Shown: positions 24,830-34,351, numbered from the stretch's first letter. The stretch: DNA of 64,000 nucleotides from Roseibium sp. MMSF_3544 (GCF_030732845.1 NZ_JASHKA010000022.1:31643-95642), one strand, 5' to 3'. Notes: generated from the sequence alone by a model not told the origin. Numbers and translations are program-made.

Positions 24830-26614
24830 TCAGATTTCGGGTCCGGCCCAGACTTTTGACTGGGCTGCCTTCTTCGGTGTTCTGGATTCTGCGATATGCG
24901 CCGTCACGGGATCCAGGCTGCAGAGCGCGTCATACTGGCTGAGGAACACCTGACCCGTCAGGTGATCGATAAAGTCTGTACGTTTCAGCCGATCCATAAC
25001 GGGTCCTTTGACCTCCGAAAGATGAAAGGCAACGCCGGAATCTGAAAGGCGGTGGTTGATTTCTTCCAGGCTCTCAAGGGCACTGGCATCGATTGCGTTG
25101 ACGGCCGGGCACATCAGCACGACATGTTCGATATTCGGTCTGTCCGCTACCAGAGCGTAAATCCGATCTTCCAGATAGCGTGTATTTGCGAAAAACAGGC
25201 TCTCATCAACCCTGAGCGTCAGGACGCGATCACCGGTGATGACGGCATGCCGGTCGACATTGCGGAAATGCTCCGTCCCCGGAACGACACCGACAATTGC
25301 CGTGTGCGGGCGGCTGCTTCGGTATAGATAGAGCGCAATCGACAGGGTGACCCCGGCGACGACACCGGATTCGACTCCGAAAAACAATGTGGTGCCGATC
25401 GTTGCCGCCATCGCGGTAAAATCGCTTTTGGAGTAGGTGTAGGTCCTCTTCACGGCACCGAGGTCCACCAGCGAAAGCACGGCGACGATGATCGTTGCCG
25501 CAAGCGTGGCTTGCGGAAGATAGGTCAGGAGCGGTGTCAGAAAAAGCGTGGCAATTGCAATGCCTGCAGCGGTGAATGCTCCGGCGGCAGGCGTCGCGGC
25601 GCCTGCGTCGAAATTGACGACCGAGCGCGCAAAACCGCCGGTGACCGGATAGCCGCCGGAGACGGCTGACGCGATGTTCGACGCGCCGAGCCCGATGAGT
25701 TCCTGATCGGGTTCGATCCTTTGGCGTTTTTTCGCTGCGAGTGTCTGCGCGACGGAAACGGACTCCACAAAGCCAATCACGGATATCAGGAGGGCCGGAC
25801 CCGCCAGCGCCAGCCAGAGCTCGCTGTCGAATGGCGGAAGTTGTGGCGCCGGCAGGCCTGACGGAATGTCGCCGACGAGGCGGACTCCTTCGTCGCCGAG
25901 ATCGAAGACAGCGGCTGCCGTCGTCGTAACGGCAACGGCGGCAACCGGACCGGCCTTGGTCAAAACGTCGGCCAGAAAGGGTTTAAGGCCTGCGCCCAAC
26001 AACTGGACCTTGAGCCCTTTGCGAACCCAGAAAAGAAACACCGTAGCACCGGTGCCGATACCGACGGTGATCCAGTTGATCTCGTTAAGATGATAAGTGA
26101 TCGACAAGAGGATTTCGGAGAGCGTATGCCCGTGCGCGGGAACGCCAAGAATGTGTTTGAGCTGGCTCGCTGCGATCAGTAGTCCGGAAGCGGTGATGAA
26201 CCCTGAAATCACCGGATGGCTGAGGAGATTGGCCAGAAAACCGAGCCGGAACAGGCCCATCAACACGAGCATCAATCCGGAAAGGAAAGCGAGGACGATC
26301 GCAGCGCCTAGATATTCCGGCGTGCCCTGCTGCGCCAGTTCCCCAACCGCTGATGCCGTCATCAGCGACACGACGGCAACCGGTCCGACGGCAAGCGCGC
26401 GGCTGGTGCCGAACAACGCATAGGCGACCAGCGGCAGGATGGAGGCGTAAAGGCCAACTTCAGGCGGCAGACCGGCCAGCAGCGCGTAGGCAAGGGATTG
26501 CGGGATCAGCATGATCGTCACGATCACTGCGGCCACGAGGTCGCTCGTCGCCGTTTCTTTTGAGTAGGATTTGCCCCAATCAAGGATGGGAAGATAACGC
26601 TTAAGAGGGGACAT
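24830..26614 (-). CDS. SulP-family anion transporter with STAS domain
   Basis: A 594-residue transporter with about 14 helices and a cytoplasmic C-terminal STAS domain. GLPPEVGLYASILP and ALFGTSRALAVGPVA are family marks; the first region binds the anion. The STAS part (from about residue 450) contains HVVLMCPAVNAIDASALESL. These proteins import sulfate or bicarbonate, usually with Na+ or H+. A hairpin at 26631-26656 separates it from the sulfide operon upstream, so shared transcription is uncertain. The sulfur neighbours favour sulfate; bicarbonate remains possible. Confidence 0.9.
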   Translation of the reverse strand: MSPLKRYLPILDWGKSYSKETATSDLVAAVIVTIMLIPQSLAYALLAGLPPEVGLYASILPLVAYALFGTSRALAVGPVAVVSLMTASAVGELAQQGTPEYLGAAIVLAFLSGLMLVLMGLFRLGFLANLLSHPVISGFITASGLLIAASQLKHILGVPAHGHTLSEILLSITYHLNEINWITVGIGTGATVFLFWVRKGLKVQLLGAGLKPFLADVLTKAGPVAAVAVTTTAAAVFDLGDEGVRLVGDIPSGLPAPQLPPFDSELWLALAGPALLISVIGFVESVSVAQTLAAKKRQRIEPDQELIGLGASNIASAVSGGYPVTGGFARSVVNFDAGAATPAAGAFTAAGIAIATLFLTPLLTYLPQATLAATIIVAVLSLVDLGAVKRTYTYSKSDFTAMAATIGTTLFFGVESGVVAGVTLSIALYLYRSSRPHTAIVGVVPGTEHFRNVDRHAVITGDRVLTLRVDESLFFANTRYLEDRIYALVADRPNIEHVVLMCPAVNAIDASALESLEEINHRLSDSGVAFHLSEVKGPVMDRLKRTDFIDHLTGQVFLSQYDALCSLDPVTAHIAESRTPKKAAQSKVWAGPEI

Positions 26615-26630
26615 TCACTTGCCTTGACAG

Positions 26631-26656
26631 AAAACGAGCCGGTTACCCGGCTCGTT
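26631..26656 (-). terminator. Terminator of the sulfide/persulfide operon
   Basis: Ten-base arms, AACGAGCCGG (26633-26642) and CCGGCTCGTT (26647-26656), pair perfectly around a 4-base loop, with TT following on the minus strand after the last A-T pairs. It lies between the SQR-fusion stop and the SulP start. Confidence 0.75.
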
Positions 26657-26684
26657 GTGGGGTCGGTCGAGTTGTACGGCCCGG

Positions 26685-28355
26685 TCAGGCCGCCGAGACT
26701 TTTTCGGGTTTGGCCATCCATTCCTTGCCGCGCAACATGGCACGCCAGTAGACGGGTGGCAGGATCCTTTCCTTCAGCAGCCAGGCCGTCCGCGTCGGCT
26801 TGGTCCCGTCCACCAGCCAACGCGGAAAGCTTGGCAACAGCGTCCCGCCATAGCCGAACTCGGCCAGGACGATCTTGCCGCGCTCGACGGTCAGCGGGCA
26901 GGAGCCGTATCCGTCATATTGCGCCGTGGCGCTGTGCCCCTTCATGTCTGAAACAATGTTCTCGGCAACGACAGGAGCCTGCTTGCGTGCCGCGGCCGCC
27001 GTCTTGGCATTGGGCGCATTCATGACATCGCCAAGCGACCAGATGTTTTCAAAGGTCTTGTGACGCAGGGTGGCTTGATCAACGTCGACCCAGCCAGCAG
27101 CGTCTGCGAGCGGTGAGACCCGGATGAAGTCCGGTGCAGTCTGCGGTGGCGTCACGTGGATCATGTCAAATTCAACGTCCACCTTGAGCGGATCCTGACC
27201 GGGACTGTTCACCTCGAAAGTCGCCTTTCGGGCAGGACCGTCAATGGCAATCAGGTTGTGGAAGAAATTGAGCGAAGCGCCATAGCGTTTCACGTAGTCC
27301 ATCAGGGCCGGGACATAATCCTTGACGCCGAAAAGGGCGCCGCCGGCATTCATGAACTGAATGTCGATAGTTCCGAGATGGCCAGCCTTGAGCCAATGGT
27401 CGGCCGACAGATACATCGCTTTTTGCGGTGCGCCGGCGCACTTTATCGGCATAGGCGGTTGCGTGAACACTGCGCGGCCTGCCTGCGTCTCCTGCACAAG
27501 TTTCCAGGTGTAAGGCGCGAGGTCGTATCGGTAGTTGGAGGTCACGCCGTTCTTGCCGAGCGTGTCGACGAGCCCTTCAATGCTGTGCCAGTCCAGTTTC
27601 AGGCCCGGACACACGACGAGCCGCCCGTATTTAACCACCCGGCAGCCGTCCAGAATGACAGCATTGTCCTTAGGTTCGAACGCTGCGACGGCGGATTTGA
27701 TCCAGTGCACTCCTCTTGGGATCAACGACGCCATGGTCTTGGCCGTGTCGGCAGCCTGAAAGATGCCGCCACCGACCATGGTCCAGCCCGGCTGGTAATA
27801 GTGAACATCGGCCGGATCTATGATTGCGATGTCGAGATCGGACTTGCGTGACAGCAGGCTTGAAGCAGCCGAAATACCCGCGGCCCCGCCACCGACGATG
27901 ACGACGTCAAAGCGCGCATCTTCCGCCGTTTCCGTCGGGGTCTTGCCGCCATTGGCGATCCGCCGCACGACGCCTGCCATGTCATATCCGGCGGAGCCGG
28001 TCTGCTGCAGGATATCGGCGAGTGGCAGGTCCCCGGCCTGGGCGAGAGACCACAGCGTTGCGGATCGGGTTCCGGTCCGGCAGTAGGCGAGCACGGGCTT
28101 CGGCAAAGCGTTCATGAGTTCGCCGAACATCACGGCATCTTCGTCGCTCACCTTGCCCGCGACGATGGGTTGGTAGCGCGTTTCAAGACCCAGCTTTTTC
28201 GCGGCAGCTTCTATCTCCTCGAATGTCGGCTGGTCTGCCGCCTCGCCGTCGGGCCGGTTGCAGATCACCGAGCGGAAGCCGCTCTGAGCGATCTCCACCA
28301 GGTCTTCGGGCCGGATTTGTGGGGCGACGGAGATCTGTTCGTTGATGCTTTTCAT
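26685..28355 (-). CDS. DUF442 / sulfide:quinone oxidoreductase-like fusion protein
   Basis: A 556-residue fusion. Residues 1-110 are a phosphatase-fold DUF442 domain with the loop CRTGTRSA, the cysteine-arginine motif of sulfur transferase or phosphatase activity. From about residue 148, DVVIVGGGAAGISAASSLL starts a flavoprotein like sulfide:quinone oxidoreductases (YYQPGWTMVGGGIF, VVCPGLKLDW, MPIKCAGAPQKAMYL). The conserved cysteine in KCAGAP is in the redox region of the family. It would oxidise sulfide and hand the sulfane sulfur to the persulfide dioxygenase next door, with the DUF442 domain as transferase. Last gene of the four-gene sulfur operon. Confidence 0.87.
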   Translation of the reverse strand: MKSINEQISVAPQIRPEDLVEIAQSGFRSVICNRPDGEAADQPTFEEIEAAAKKLGLETRYQPIVAGKVSDEDAVMFGELMNALPKPVLAYCRTGTRSATLWSLAQAGDLPLADILQQTGSAGYDMAGVVRRIANGGKTPTETAEDARFDVVIVGGGAAGISAASSLLSRKSDLDIAIIDPADVHYYQPGWTMVGGGIFQAADTAKTMASLIPRGVHWIKSAVAAFEPKDNAVILDGCRVVKYGRLVVCPGLKLDWHSIEGLVDTLGKNGVTSNYRYDLAPYTWKLVQETQAGRAVFTQPPMPIKCAGAPQKAMYLSADHWLKAGHLGTIDIQFMNAGGALFGVKDYVPALMDYVKRYGASLNFFHNLIAIDGPARKATFEVNSPGQDPLKVDVEFDMIHVTPPQTAPDFIRVSPLADAAGWVDVDQATLRHKTFENIWSLGDVMNAPNAKTAAAARKQAPVVAENIVSDMKGHSATAQYDGYGSCPLTVERGKIVLAEFGYGGTLLPSFPRWLVDGTKPTRTAWLLKERILPPVYWRAMLRGKEWMAKPEKVSAA

Positions 28356-28392
28356 GGTTCGCGCTGTCCTCCCAGTGGTCTGCTACCGATCT

Positions 28393-29286
28393 TTAAAGTT
28401 CGTTCACAGGCACCTTCAGAAAGGTCTTGCCGCTTTCATCCGCCGGCGGCAGCTTGCCGGCGCGCATGTTCACCTGCAGCGAGGGTATGATCAGCTTGGG
28501 CATATCGAGGGTCGCGTCTCGCTCGGTCCGGAACTTGATGAAGTCGTCCCGCGTCTTGCCCCCGCCAACGTGGATGTTGTGTGCCTTTTCGTCGCCAACC
28601 GTGGTTTCCCAGGCAATATCGCGTCCGTTGGGGCCGTAGTCGTGGCACATGAACAGGCGCAGATCATCCGGCAGCGCCAGCACTTTCTGAATGGAGTCGT
28701 AAAGAACGGCCGCGTCGCCGCCGGGGAAATCCGCACGCGCCGAACCGCCGTCCGGCATGAACAGTGTGTCGCCGACAAAGGCGGCGTTGCCCATCACATG
28801 CACCATGCAGGCCGGCGTATGACCGGGTGTCGACATGGAAAAGGCGGTCATCTCGCCGATCTTGTATGTGTCACCGTCCTTGAACAGCTGGTCGAACTGG
28901 CTGCCGTCGCGCTGAAATTCCGTGCCTTCGTTAAAGACTTTGCCGAAGGTCTCCTGGACCACAGTGATCTTGTCGCCGACTCCGAGCTTGCCGCCAAGTT
29001 TCTGCTGGATATAGGGAGCGCCCGACAGATGATCCGCGTGCACGTGGGTTTCGATCAACCACTCGAGTTCAAGGTCGTTGTCCTCGATATAGGCAATGAT
29101 TTCATCCGCGTTGTCGTAGGTGATGCGCCCGGCCGCATAGTCGATATCCATGACGCTGTCGACAACAGCGCAAGCGTTTGAAGCCGGGTCCTTGACGACA
29201 TAGCTGATTGTGTTCGTGGCCGGATCAAAAAAGCCTTTTACATCCGGTTTGACGTCCATATCGACGGGATAATTGGAACCTTGCAT
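28393..29286 (-). CDS. Persulfide dioxygenase-like MBL-fold protein (ETHE1/Blh type)
   Basis: A 297-residue metallo-beta-lactamase-fold enzyme. THVHADHLSG is the metal-binding HxHxDH, with the further ligands in STPGHTPACMV and FVGDTLFMPDGG. ETHE1-type members hold one iron and oxidise glutathione persulfide to sulfite; the Blh relative acts in sulfide detoxification in alphaproteobacteria. ATG 29286 is chosen since GGGAG lies just upstream; the frame opens further to 29355. It sits between the SQR fusion and two YeeE-type genes, which fixes its sulfur role. Confidence 0.9.
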   Translation of the reverse strand: MQGSNYPVDMDVKPDVKGFFDPATNTISYVVKDPASNACAVVDSVMDIDYAAGRITYDNADEIIAYIEDNDLELEWLIETHVHADHLSGAPYIQQKLGGKLGVGDKITVVQETFGKVFNEGTEFQRDGSQFDQLFKDGDTYKIGEMTAFSMSTPGHTPACMVHVMGNAAFVGDTLFMPDGGSARADFPGGDAAVLYDSIQKVLALPDDLRLFMCHDYGPNGRDIAWETTVGDEKAHNIHVGGGKTRDDFIKFRTERDATLDMPKLIIPSLQVNMRAGKLPPADESGKTFLKVPVNEL

Positions 29287-29323
29287 TTTGTTCTCCCTGA
29301 AGTTGATCGGATACCTGGGCTCG

Positions 29324-29761
29324 TCAGGCACCGGCCGTTTGTTCCTTGAACACAAGTCGTGTCGTCCATTTCGCGGTCAGCATGCCCGCCAGAATTGCGA
29401 TAGCGGTCAGAAGCGGTCCGCTCATGCCCAGTCCAAGCACCGGGATCAGGCCACCCGGACAAAACCCGCTCATGCCCCAACCGATGCCGAAAACGGCTGA
29501 TCCGCCCACCAGCTTCACATCAAGGTCCTGCCTTGTCGGCAATGCGAAGGCAGTGGCGAATGCCGGCTTGCCGAAGCGAAAAACCAATCTGTAGCCAACG
29601 CCCGTTACAATGAGCGCGCCACCCATGACAAATGCCAGGCTCGGGTCCCATGTGCCCGCGATGTCGAAGAAATTCAGCACCTTGGCAGGGTTACCCATCC
29701 CGGAAATCAGGATGCCGCAGCCAAACAAGAGACCAATGGCAAAGGCAGAAATTATTCGCAT
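29324..29761 (-). CDS. YeeE/YedE-family sulfur-compound transporter, half 2 (PmpB-like)
   Basis: A 145-residue membrane protein with about four helices. GFCPGGLIPVLGLG is the conserved cysteine motif of the YeeE/PmpB group, and GCGILISGMGNPAKVLNFFD is its N-terminal mark. Related PmpA/PmpB pairs move or sense sulfur compounds; single-chain YeeE imports thiosulfate. The start 29761 has GGAGGGTGAG upstream and follows the first half by four bases, so the two make a paired transporter. Substrate (thiosulfate, sulfide or persulfide) is inferred from context. Confidence 0.88.
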   Translation of the reverse strand: MRIISAFAIGLLFGCGILISGMGNPAKVLNFFDIAGTWDPSLAFVMGGALIVTGVGYRLVFRFGKPAFATAFALPTRQDLDVKLVGGSAVFGIGWGMSGFCPGGLIPVLGLGMSGPLLTAIAILAGMLTAKWTTRLVFKEQTAGA

Positions 29762-29765
29762 CGAC

Positions 29766-30194
29766 TCACCCTCCAAACACGTGTCGGATTATGAAAACGG
29801 TTATCCCTGCCGTTGCCATGAAGGTGATGGTGGCAACAATCGAACGCACCGAAAATCGGGAAATGCCGCAAACACCGTGGCCGCTCGTGCAGCCCGATCC
29901 GTAAGTCGTGCCAAGTCCGATCAGAAACCCGCCAACCATAAGAAGCCATGGTGAGGACGGGATACTGATGTCCGGGAGTTGCCCGGTTGCTCCAAGCAGG
30001 ATCAGGGGGCTTGCAATCATCCCGGCAACGAATGCGGCGCGCCAGGCCCAGTCCTGACCGGTCTGTGTCGTCAAAAGCCCATTGACGATGCCGTTGATGC
30101 CGGCAATCCGGCCGTGCAGCGCCATCAGGAAGACAGCGGCACATCCGATCAAAGCTCCGCCGGCAAGGCTCAATAGGGGCGTAAAGTCGGTCAT
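29766..30194 (-). CDS. YeeE/YedE-family sulfur-compound transporter, half 1 (PmpA-like)
   Basis: A 142-residue membrane protein with four to five helices. TYGSGCTSGHGVCGISR is the cysteine-rich YeeE motif, matched by GALIGCAAVFLMALHGRIAG near the start. It is the first gene of the operon PmpA-PmpB-persulfide dioxygenase-SQR fusion. GGAG lies 7 bases before the ATG. The AT-rich stretch upstream probably holds the promoter. Such operons are controlled by BigR-type ArsR repressors in relatives, but no regulator gene is present here. Confidence 0.88.
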   Translation of the reverse strand: MTDFTPLLSLAGGALIGCAAVFLMALHGRIAGINGIVNGLLTTQTGQDWAWRAAFVAGMIASPLILLGATGQLPDISIPSSPWLLMVGGFLIGLGTTYGSGCTSGHGVCGISRFSVRSIVATITFMATAGITVFIIRHVFGG

Positions 30195-30204
30195 GGTGGC
30201 TCCA

Positions 30205-30245
30205 TTATTATGTTATTTTCGAATATATGAATATAATCATTTAGA
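30205..30245 (-). promoter_or_regulatory. AT-rich promoter/operator region of the sulfur operon
   Basis: A sharply AT-rich stretch directly upstream of the first gene, with GAATATA repeated in tandem at 30221-30227 and 30229-30235 and TATATT hexamers on the minus strand. It fits a promoter with an ArsR-type (BigR-like) site; the assignment is by position only. Confidence 0.3.
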
Positions 30246-30349
30246 CGCAAGTGATTCCCCTTACCGAGACGGCAATATTCGAGCCGCGACGGTGTGCCGG
30301 GAAAACAGGCTTCAAGCGGCGGTGTGATTTAGATGGAGAGTTGCAGCAT

Positions 30350-32362
30350 TTACTGTGCGGCCTTTTCGCTCAGAACCAAAACCACTTCCGTCCCGTCAGA
30401 ACGATCCTTTGAGATGGCGCCTGGCATGAGCAGCGCGGGATTTTCCGATGGTGGGGGTGCGTAAAGATCCGTTCTTGGACCCGAGAATTCGCCCATCGGC
30501 CTTAGAATGTCTTCGTGAACGACGCTGCCGAGGTAAAGCGGCTGCAGGTTGCCGCCCTCCAGAATCTGGTAGCGGCTTGGCCACAGTCGCAGCACCCAGC
30601 GTCCGCCCCGGCTTTCGTCGGAATCATTGCGGATCAGGACGAGGTCGGGCTGCCGTCCGCTCTGGCTGCGAGGCAGGATCGGTAAGGAGTCGGGCGGTGT
30701 TTGGCCTTCGACGAATCCACCGGCCGTTGTCAGCGACCATTTCGGTGGCCGAAGCCAGCCGTCGCTCTCGGCAACTTTCTCAAACTGCGGCAGCGGTCCG
30801 GCATACTGGATGATCAGCGGTTCTTCCCGGTCGCCACTCAATTCGATCCGGCGGGCCGGGAGCGATTGCCATTCACTGTCACGCCACCCGGATGCCGTCA
30901 GCACCTCCGTATCGGCCCTCGGTTGGTAGGTCAAAAGCGCCTGGTCGAAGCTTGACCAGATATGCCACCCACCAAAGACCGTCAGCGTCGCCACGACAAT
31001 GCCTGCAAGGGTCGCCCGTCCAATTTTTTCATTGTGGATCGGGCCGAATACAAAGGCGAAGGCCGACACCATGGCCGTGCCGAACAACAATCCGGCCACG
31101 ACATCGGACAGCCAGTGTGCGCCAAGATAAACGCGGGAGAACCCGATGGTGATCACGAGCGTGGCGCTTATGGTGAAAATCGTCGCCTTCAGCCACCTGC
31201 TCAAGTCATGCGCAATCAGCACGGCGCAGATACCGAAGAGGACAGCCGTCAGTGTCGCGTGACCGCTTGGAAAACTGTAGGCATCAGCTCCTGCATAAAG
31301 CTCAATGGGGCGCGACCTGTGCAGGATCAGTTTGAACAATGGAACAAACATCGCCGTTCCGGCCATGGCGATGACAAAGCCGATACCGCGCCGCCAGGCC
31401 TTTTTTCCGAAGAGATAGGCCGCAACTGCAATTGAGACTGCCGTCACGACAATACCGTCCCCGAGCATGGTGAAAAAGACCATGATCTGGTCGCCGACGG
31501 TTGTGCGCACGCTGTCGAAGAAATTCAGGATCGACAGGTCCGCGCGCACCATCGGTTCGCCTGGTGCGACCTGCCCAACCAGCCAGAAGAACGACGGCAT
31601 GGTGATCAGGAGCAACAGCGTTGAGGCAAGCATTCCCGCAGAGCGCGGATGGGCCGGGTCGAAATTCCGCGCGATCCATTGCGATACGCGGTCAGGGTGC
31701 TTGGAGAACCAGGCGACGATCGCGGCATGCGCGTTCGGAAACAAGGGCAGGATAATCAGAATGAGCCATCGCCCCAGCATCACGATCAGGAAGATGATGA
31801 AGAGAAGCGCACCGAGAACGAATGCAAGTCGTCCGCTGATCTGGCCAATCGCGCTGAGGGCTGTTCCGGCAATGATGCCCGGGCCCATATGCGCGATCGT
31901 CCAGGCAAAGGCTGAAGTCACATTGACGATGCTGAAGCGGGTAAAGTTCATGCCCGCCATTCCGGCAATGCCGGGCACAATGGACTTCACACCCGGCACG
32001 AAGCGGCCGAAGAAGACGCTTTTACCGCCGTGGCGCTCGAAGAACTTCTCTCCGCTTTCGACCATGTGACTGTACTTGTTGAGCGGCCACATGCTCTTGA
32101 TCCTGTCCTTGAACCTCCAGCCGATCCAGTAGGAAATGGCGTCTCCTGCAGTCGCACCGAGCGTTGTCCAGATGAAGAGCGGCACCGGATCCAGCTTGCC
32201 GAGCCCAACCAGCGTACCTGCTCCAACCAGGACGACGGTTGTCGGTACGAACAAACCGATGATGAACAAAGCCTCGCCCATGGCCGCCAGAAAGCAGATC
32301 AGGCCTGCAAGCCCGGGATTTTCTGCGATGAAGGTCAGTACGGGATCAAGAAATTCTGTCAC
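30350..32362 (-). CDS. DedA - PAP2 phosphatase - LssY_C three-domain membrane protein
   Basis: A 670-residue fusion. Residues 1-210 are a DedA/SNARE-associated membrane domain (PTTVVLVGAGTLVG, FGRFVPGVKSIVPGIAGM). Residues 240-440 are a PAP2 phosphatase with all three motifs: KLILHRSRP, SFPSGHA and SRVYLGAHWLSD. The last ~180 residues are an LssY_C-type region (DSEWQSLPARRIELSG, LRLWPSRYQ). DedA proteins recycle undecaprenyl phosphate or flip lipids, and PAP2 enzymes dephosphorylate lipid pyrophosphates, so a transport-plus-dephosphorylation role in lipid carrier recycling is plausible. The order is intact, without frameshift. The gene stands alone. Confidence 0.87.
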   Translation of the reverse strand: MTEFLDPVLTFIAENPGLAGLICFLAAMGEALFIIGLFVPTTVVLVGAGTLVGLGKLDPVPLFIWTTLGATAGDAISYWIGWRFKDRIKSMWPLNKYSHMVESGEKFFERHGGKSVFFGRFVPGVKSIVPGIAGMAGMNFTRFSIVNVTSAFAWTIAHMGPGIIAGTALSAIGQISGRLAFVLGALLFIIFLIVMLGRWLILIILPLFPNAHAAIVAWFSKHPDRVSQWIARNFDPAHPRSAGMLASTLLLLITMPSFFWLVGQVAPGEPMVRADLSILNFFDSVRTTVGDQIMVFFTMLGDGIVVTAVSIAVAAYLFGKKAWRRGIGFVIAMAGTAMFVPLFKLILHRSRPIELYAGADAYSFPSGHATLTAVLFGICAVLIAHDLSRWLKATIFTISATLVITIGFSRVYLGAHWLSDVVAGLLFGTAMVSAFAFVFGPIHNEKIGRATLAGIVVATLTVFGGWHIWSSFDQALLTYQPRADTEVLTASGWRDSEWQSLPARRIELSGDREEPLIIQYAGPLPQFEKVAESDGWLRPPKWSLTTAGGFVEGQTPPDSLPILPRSQSGRQPDLVLIRNDSDESRGGRWVLRLWPSRYQILEGGNLQPLYLGSVVHEDILRPMGEFSGPRTDLYAPPPSENPALLMPGAISKDRSDGTEVVLVLSEKAAQ

Positions 32363-32827
32363 GGACGTTTGTCGGTCTGACTGTAAATCAAAAGTGTTGC
32401 GACCAAGTTCCGGAAAGGAAATCAGTCCGGCGATTCGGCTAAGGTTTCATATAAGCGCTGGTACTGGCAACCAATAGCGAAATTTGATGCCCTTTTTGAC
32501 GCAAAAGGAGACAATCGAAAGACCAAATTGGTTGCTTTTCAAGGCGCGATGGAAGCGGGCGACTTCGGAAATGCTGCAGAGGGTCCGAATTGGTCTGCCC
32601 TGGGCCAGGTTTTCTAGCCAGTCGGAGCGCCGGCACCCAGCTCGTGGCCCATCAGCCCATCACATGGAACAGGTTTTGTCGGCAGGTCCGAAAGCAGGAC
32701 CACTCGGTTCTGAGTTCTCCAGAGAAACACTGGATTTACCCCGTATTCGCCCAGTTTGATTTGAGCCATGGCCTTTTGGTGCGGGCTGCGACAAGATGCA
32801 CGGGGAACGCTTTTCTTAGGAGCAGCA
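32363..32827. other. Divergent gap between the DedA-PAP2 gene and pap
   Basis: About 465 bases with no supported ORF. It should hold the promoters of both genes. I see no clear operator or repeat. Confidence 0.4.
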
Positions 32828-34294
32828 ATGTTTGAATCCGCCCGTTTGCCGCAAAAAATGACCAAAAAAGCTTTCAAGAAACTGGAGCCGAAACTTCGCG
32901 AGGCTCTGCTTGCTGCACAACTGCCGGTGATCGAGAAACAGCCATTTTCGACGTTGATCCTTGTGGATGGTTTGGACGGCGCTGGCAAGGGGGAGGCGGT
33001 CGCACGGCTTTACGGCTGGATGGACGCGCGGCATCTGGTCTGCAATGCCTACGGCGAACCGACGGACGAGGCCCGAATGAGGCCGCCACTTTGGCGCTAT
33101 TGGCGCGACCTGCCGGCCAAGGGTGAAACGGCGATCGTTTTCGGCAGCTGGTATCAATCCGTACTCCGGGACTGGATTTACAAGAGGATCGATGAGGACG
33201 CGTTTGAAAAAGCGCTTGCCCGTATTCGCCGGTTTGAGGAAATGCTCGCGCATGAAGACGTGCTCGTCCTGAAATTCTGGTTCTTCCTGCCCAAAGATGT
33301 TCAAAAAGAACGCTTGAAAAAAATTGAAAAGAAAAATGCCGCGCGTCATGTCCTGGCGGATTGGGCCGCGCTGAAGCACCATAAAAAAGCAAGCGAAGCG
33401 GGCGAAAAAATCATTCTGGAAACAAGCAAGGGCAACGCCCCCTGGTTTGTCATTCCGTCCCAGGACGCAGAGTACCGCGATTCTGCGGTGGCCCAGACCG
33501 TGGCAAGGTCAATGAGCCTGAAACTGGAGGACGGTCAGGAAAAGACCGTCGCCGCTCCGCCGGTCGTTGGCGGTCTGCAGCGGGAAACAGCAGTCGATAC
33601 CATTGATCTCACAGCGACGCTGGAACGGGAGGAATACACAAGCCTTCGCGAAAAATACCAGGAAATCCTGTCGGAGCTGTCAGATCGTAAATCCATGTCG
33701 AAGACGGGCGTGGTTCTGGTGTTCCAGGGGAACGATGCCGCAGGCAAGGGCGGTGCGATCCGCCGCGTCATTCGTCCGCTGGATCCCAGGATCTACAAGG
33801 TTCATCCGATCTCAGCACCAACGGACGAGGAAAAGGCGCGTCCCTATCTTTGGCGCTTCTGGCGGCGGGTGCCGCGCAAGGGGCACTTCGCAATCTTCGA
33901 CCGGTCCTGGTATGAGCGCGTCCTTGTCGAAAGGGTGGAAGGGTATGCCGGCCACGACGACTGGCTCCGGGCGTATAACGAAATCAATGAATTCGAGCAG
34001 GAACTGTCCGACTTCGGATTTATCATCTGCAAGTTCTGGCTTGCGATATCGGAAGAGGAACAATTGCGCCGCTTCAAGGCTCGCGAGGATACGGCTTACA
34101 AGCAGCACAAGATCACGGACGAGGATTGGCGCAACAGGCTGAAATGGGACCAATATGCCATCGCGGCGGGTGACATGGTCGACAGGACCTCAACCCACTA
34201 TGCACCCTGGACATTAGTGTCCTCAGAGAACAAGAAACACGCCCGTATCCAGGTTCTCAAAACCATTTGCAAGCGCCTGGAAGAGCGGCTTTAG
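32828..34294 (+). CDS. pap: Polyphosphate:AMP phosphotransferase (two fused PPK2 domains)
   Basis: A 488-residue class II PPK2 that moves a phosphate from polyphosphate to AMP, giving ADP. Two PPK2 domains are in tandem: Walker A GLDGAGKG at residues 48-55 and again GNDAAGKGG near residue 300, each followed by its RPPLWRYWRDLP or RPYLWRFWRRVP lid and FGSWYQS or FDRSWYERV. The first domain is the usual degenerate partner and the second carries most active-site residues. ATG 32828 follows AGGAG; the frame is open to 32768. Single gene. Confidence 0.93.
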   Translation: MFESARLPQKMTKKAFKKLEPKLREALLAAQLPVIEKQPFSTLILVDGLDGAGKGEAVARLYGWMDARHLVCNAYGEPTDEARMRPPLWRYWRDLPAKGETAIVFGSWYQSVLRDWIYKRIDEDAFEKALARIRRFEEMLAHEDVLVLKFWFFLPKDVQKERLKKIEKKNAARHVLADWAALKHHKKASEAGEKIILETSKGNAPWFVIPSQDAEYRDSAVAQTVARSMSLKLEDGQEKTVAAPPVVGGLQRETAVDTIDLTATLEREEYTSLREKYQEILSELSDRKSMSKTGVVLVFQGNDAAGKGGAIRRVIRPLDPRIYKVHPISAPTDEEKARPYLWRFWRRVPRKGHFAIFDRSWYERVLVERVEGYAGHDDWLRAYNEINEFEQELSDFGFIICKFWLAISEEEQLRRFKAREDTAYKQHKITDEDWRNRLKWDQYAIAAGDMVDRTSTHYAPWTLVSSENKKHARIQVLKTICKRLEERL

Positions 34295-34300
34295 AGACTG

Positions 34301-34328
34301 CTCCCCACAAGCCCGGCTCGCTGGGGAG
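34301..34328. terminator. Hairpin between convergent pap and the aminotransferase gene
   Basis: CTCCCCA (34301-34307) pairs with TGGGGAG (34322-34328) around a 14-base loop, just after the pap stop and before the end of the convergent gene. No long T-run; a bidirectional terminator is possible. Confidence 0.45.
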
Positions 34329-34351
34329 AGCTGTCTTGGTCAGAACGAAAC

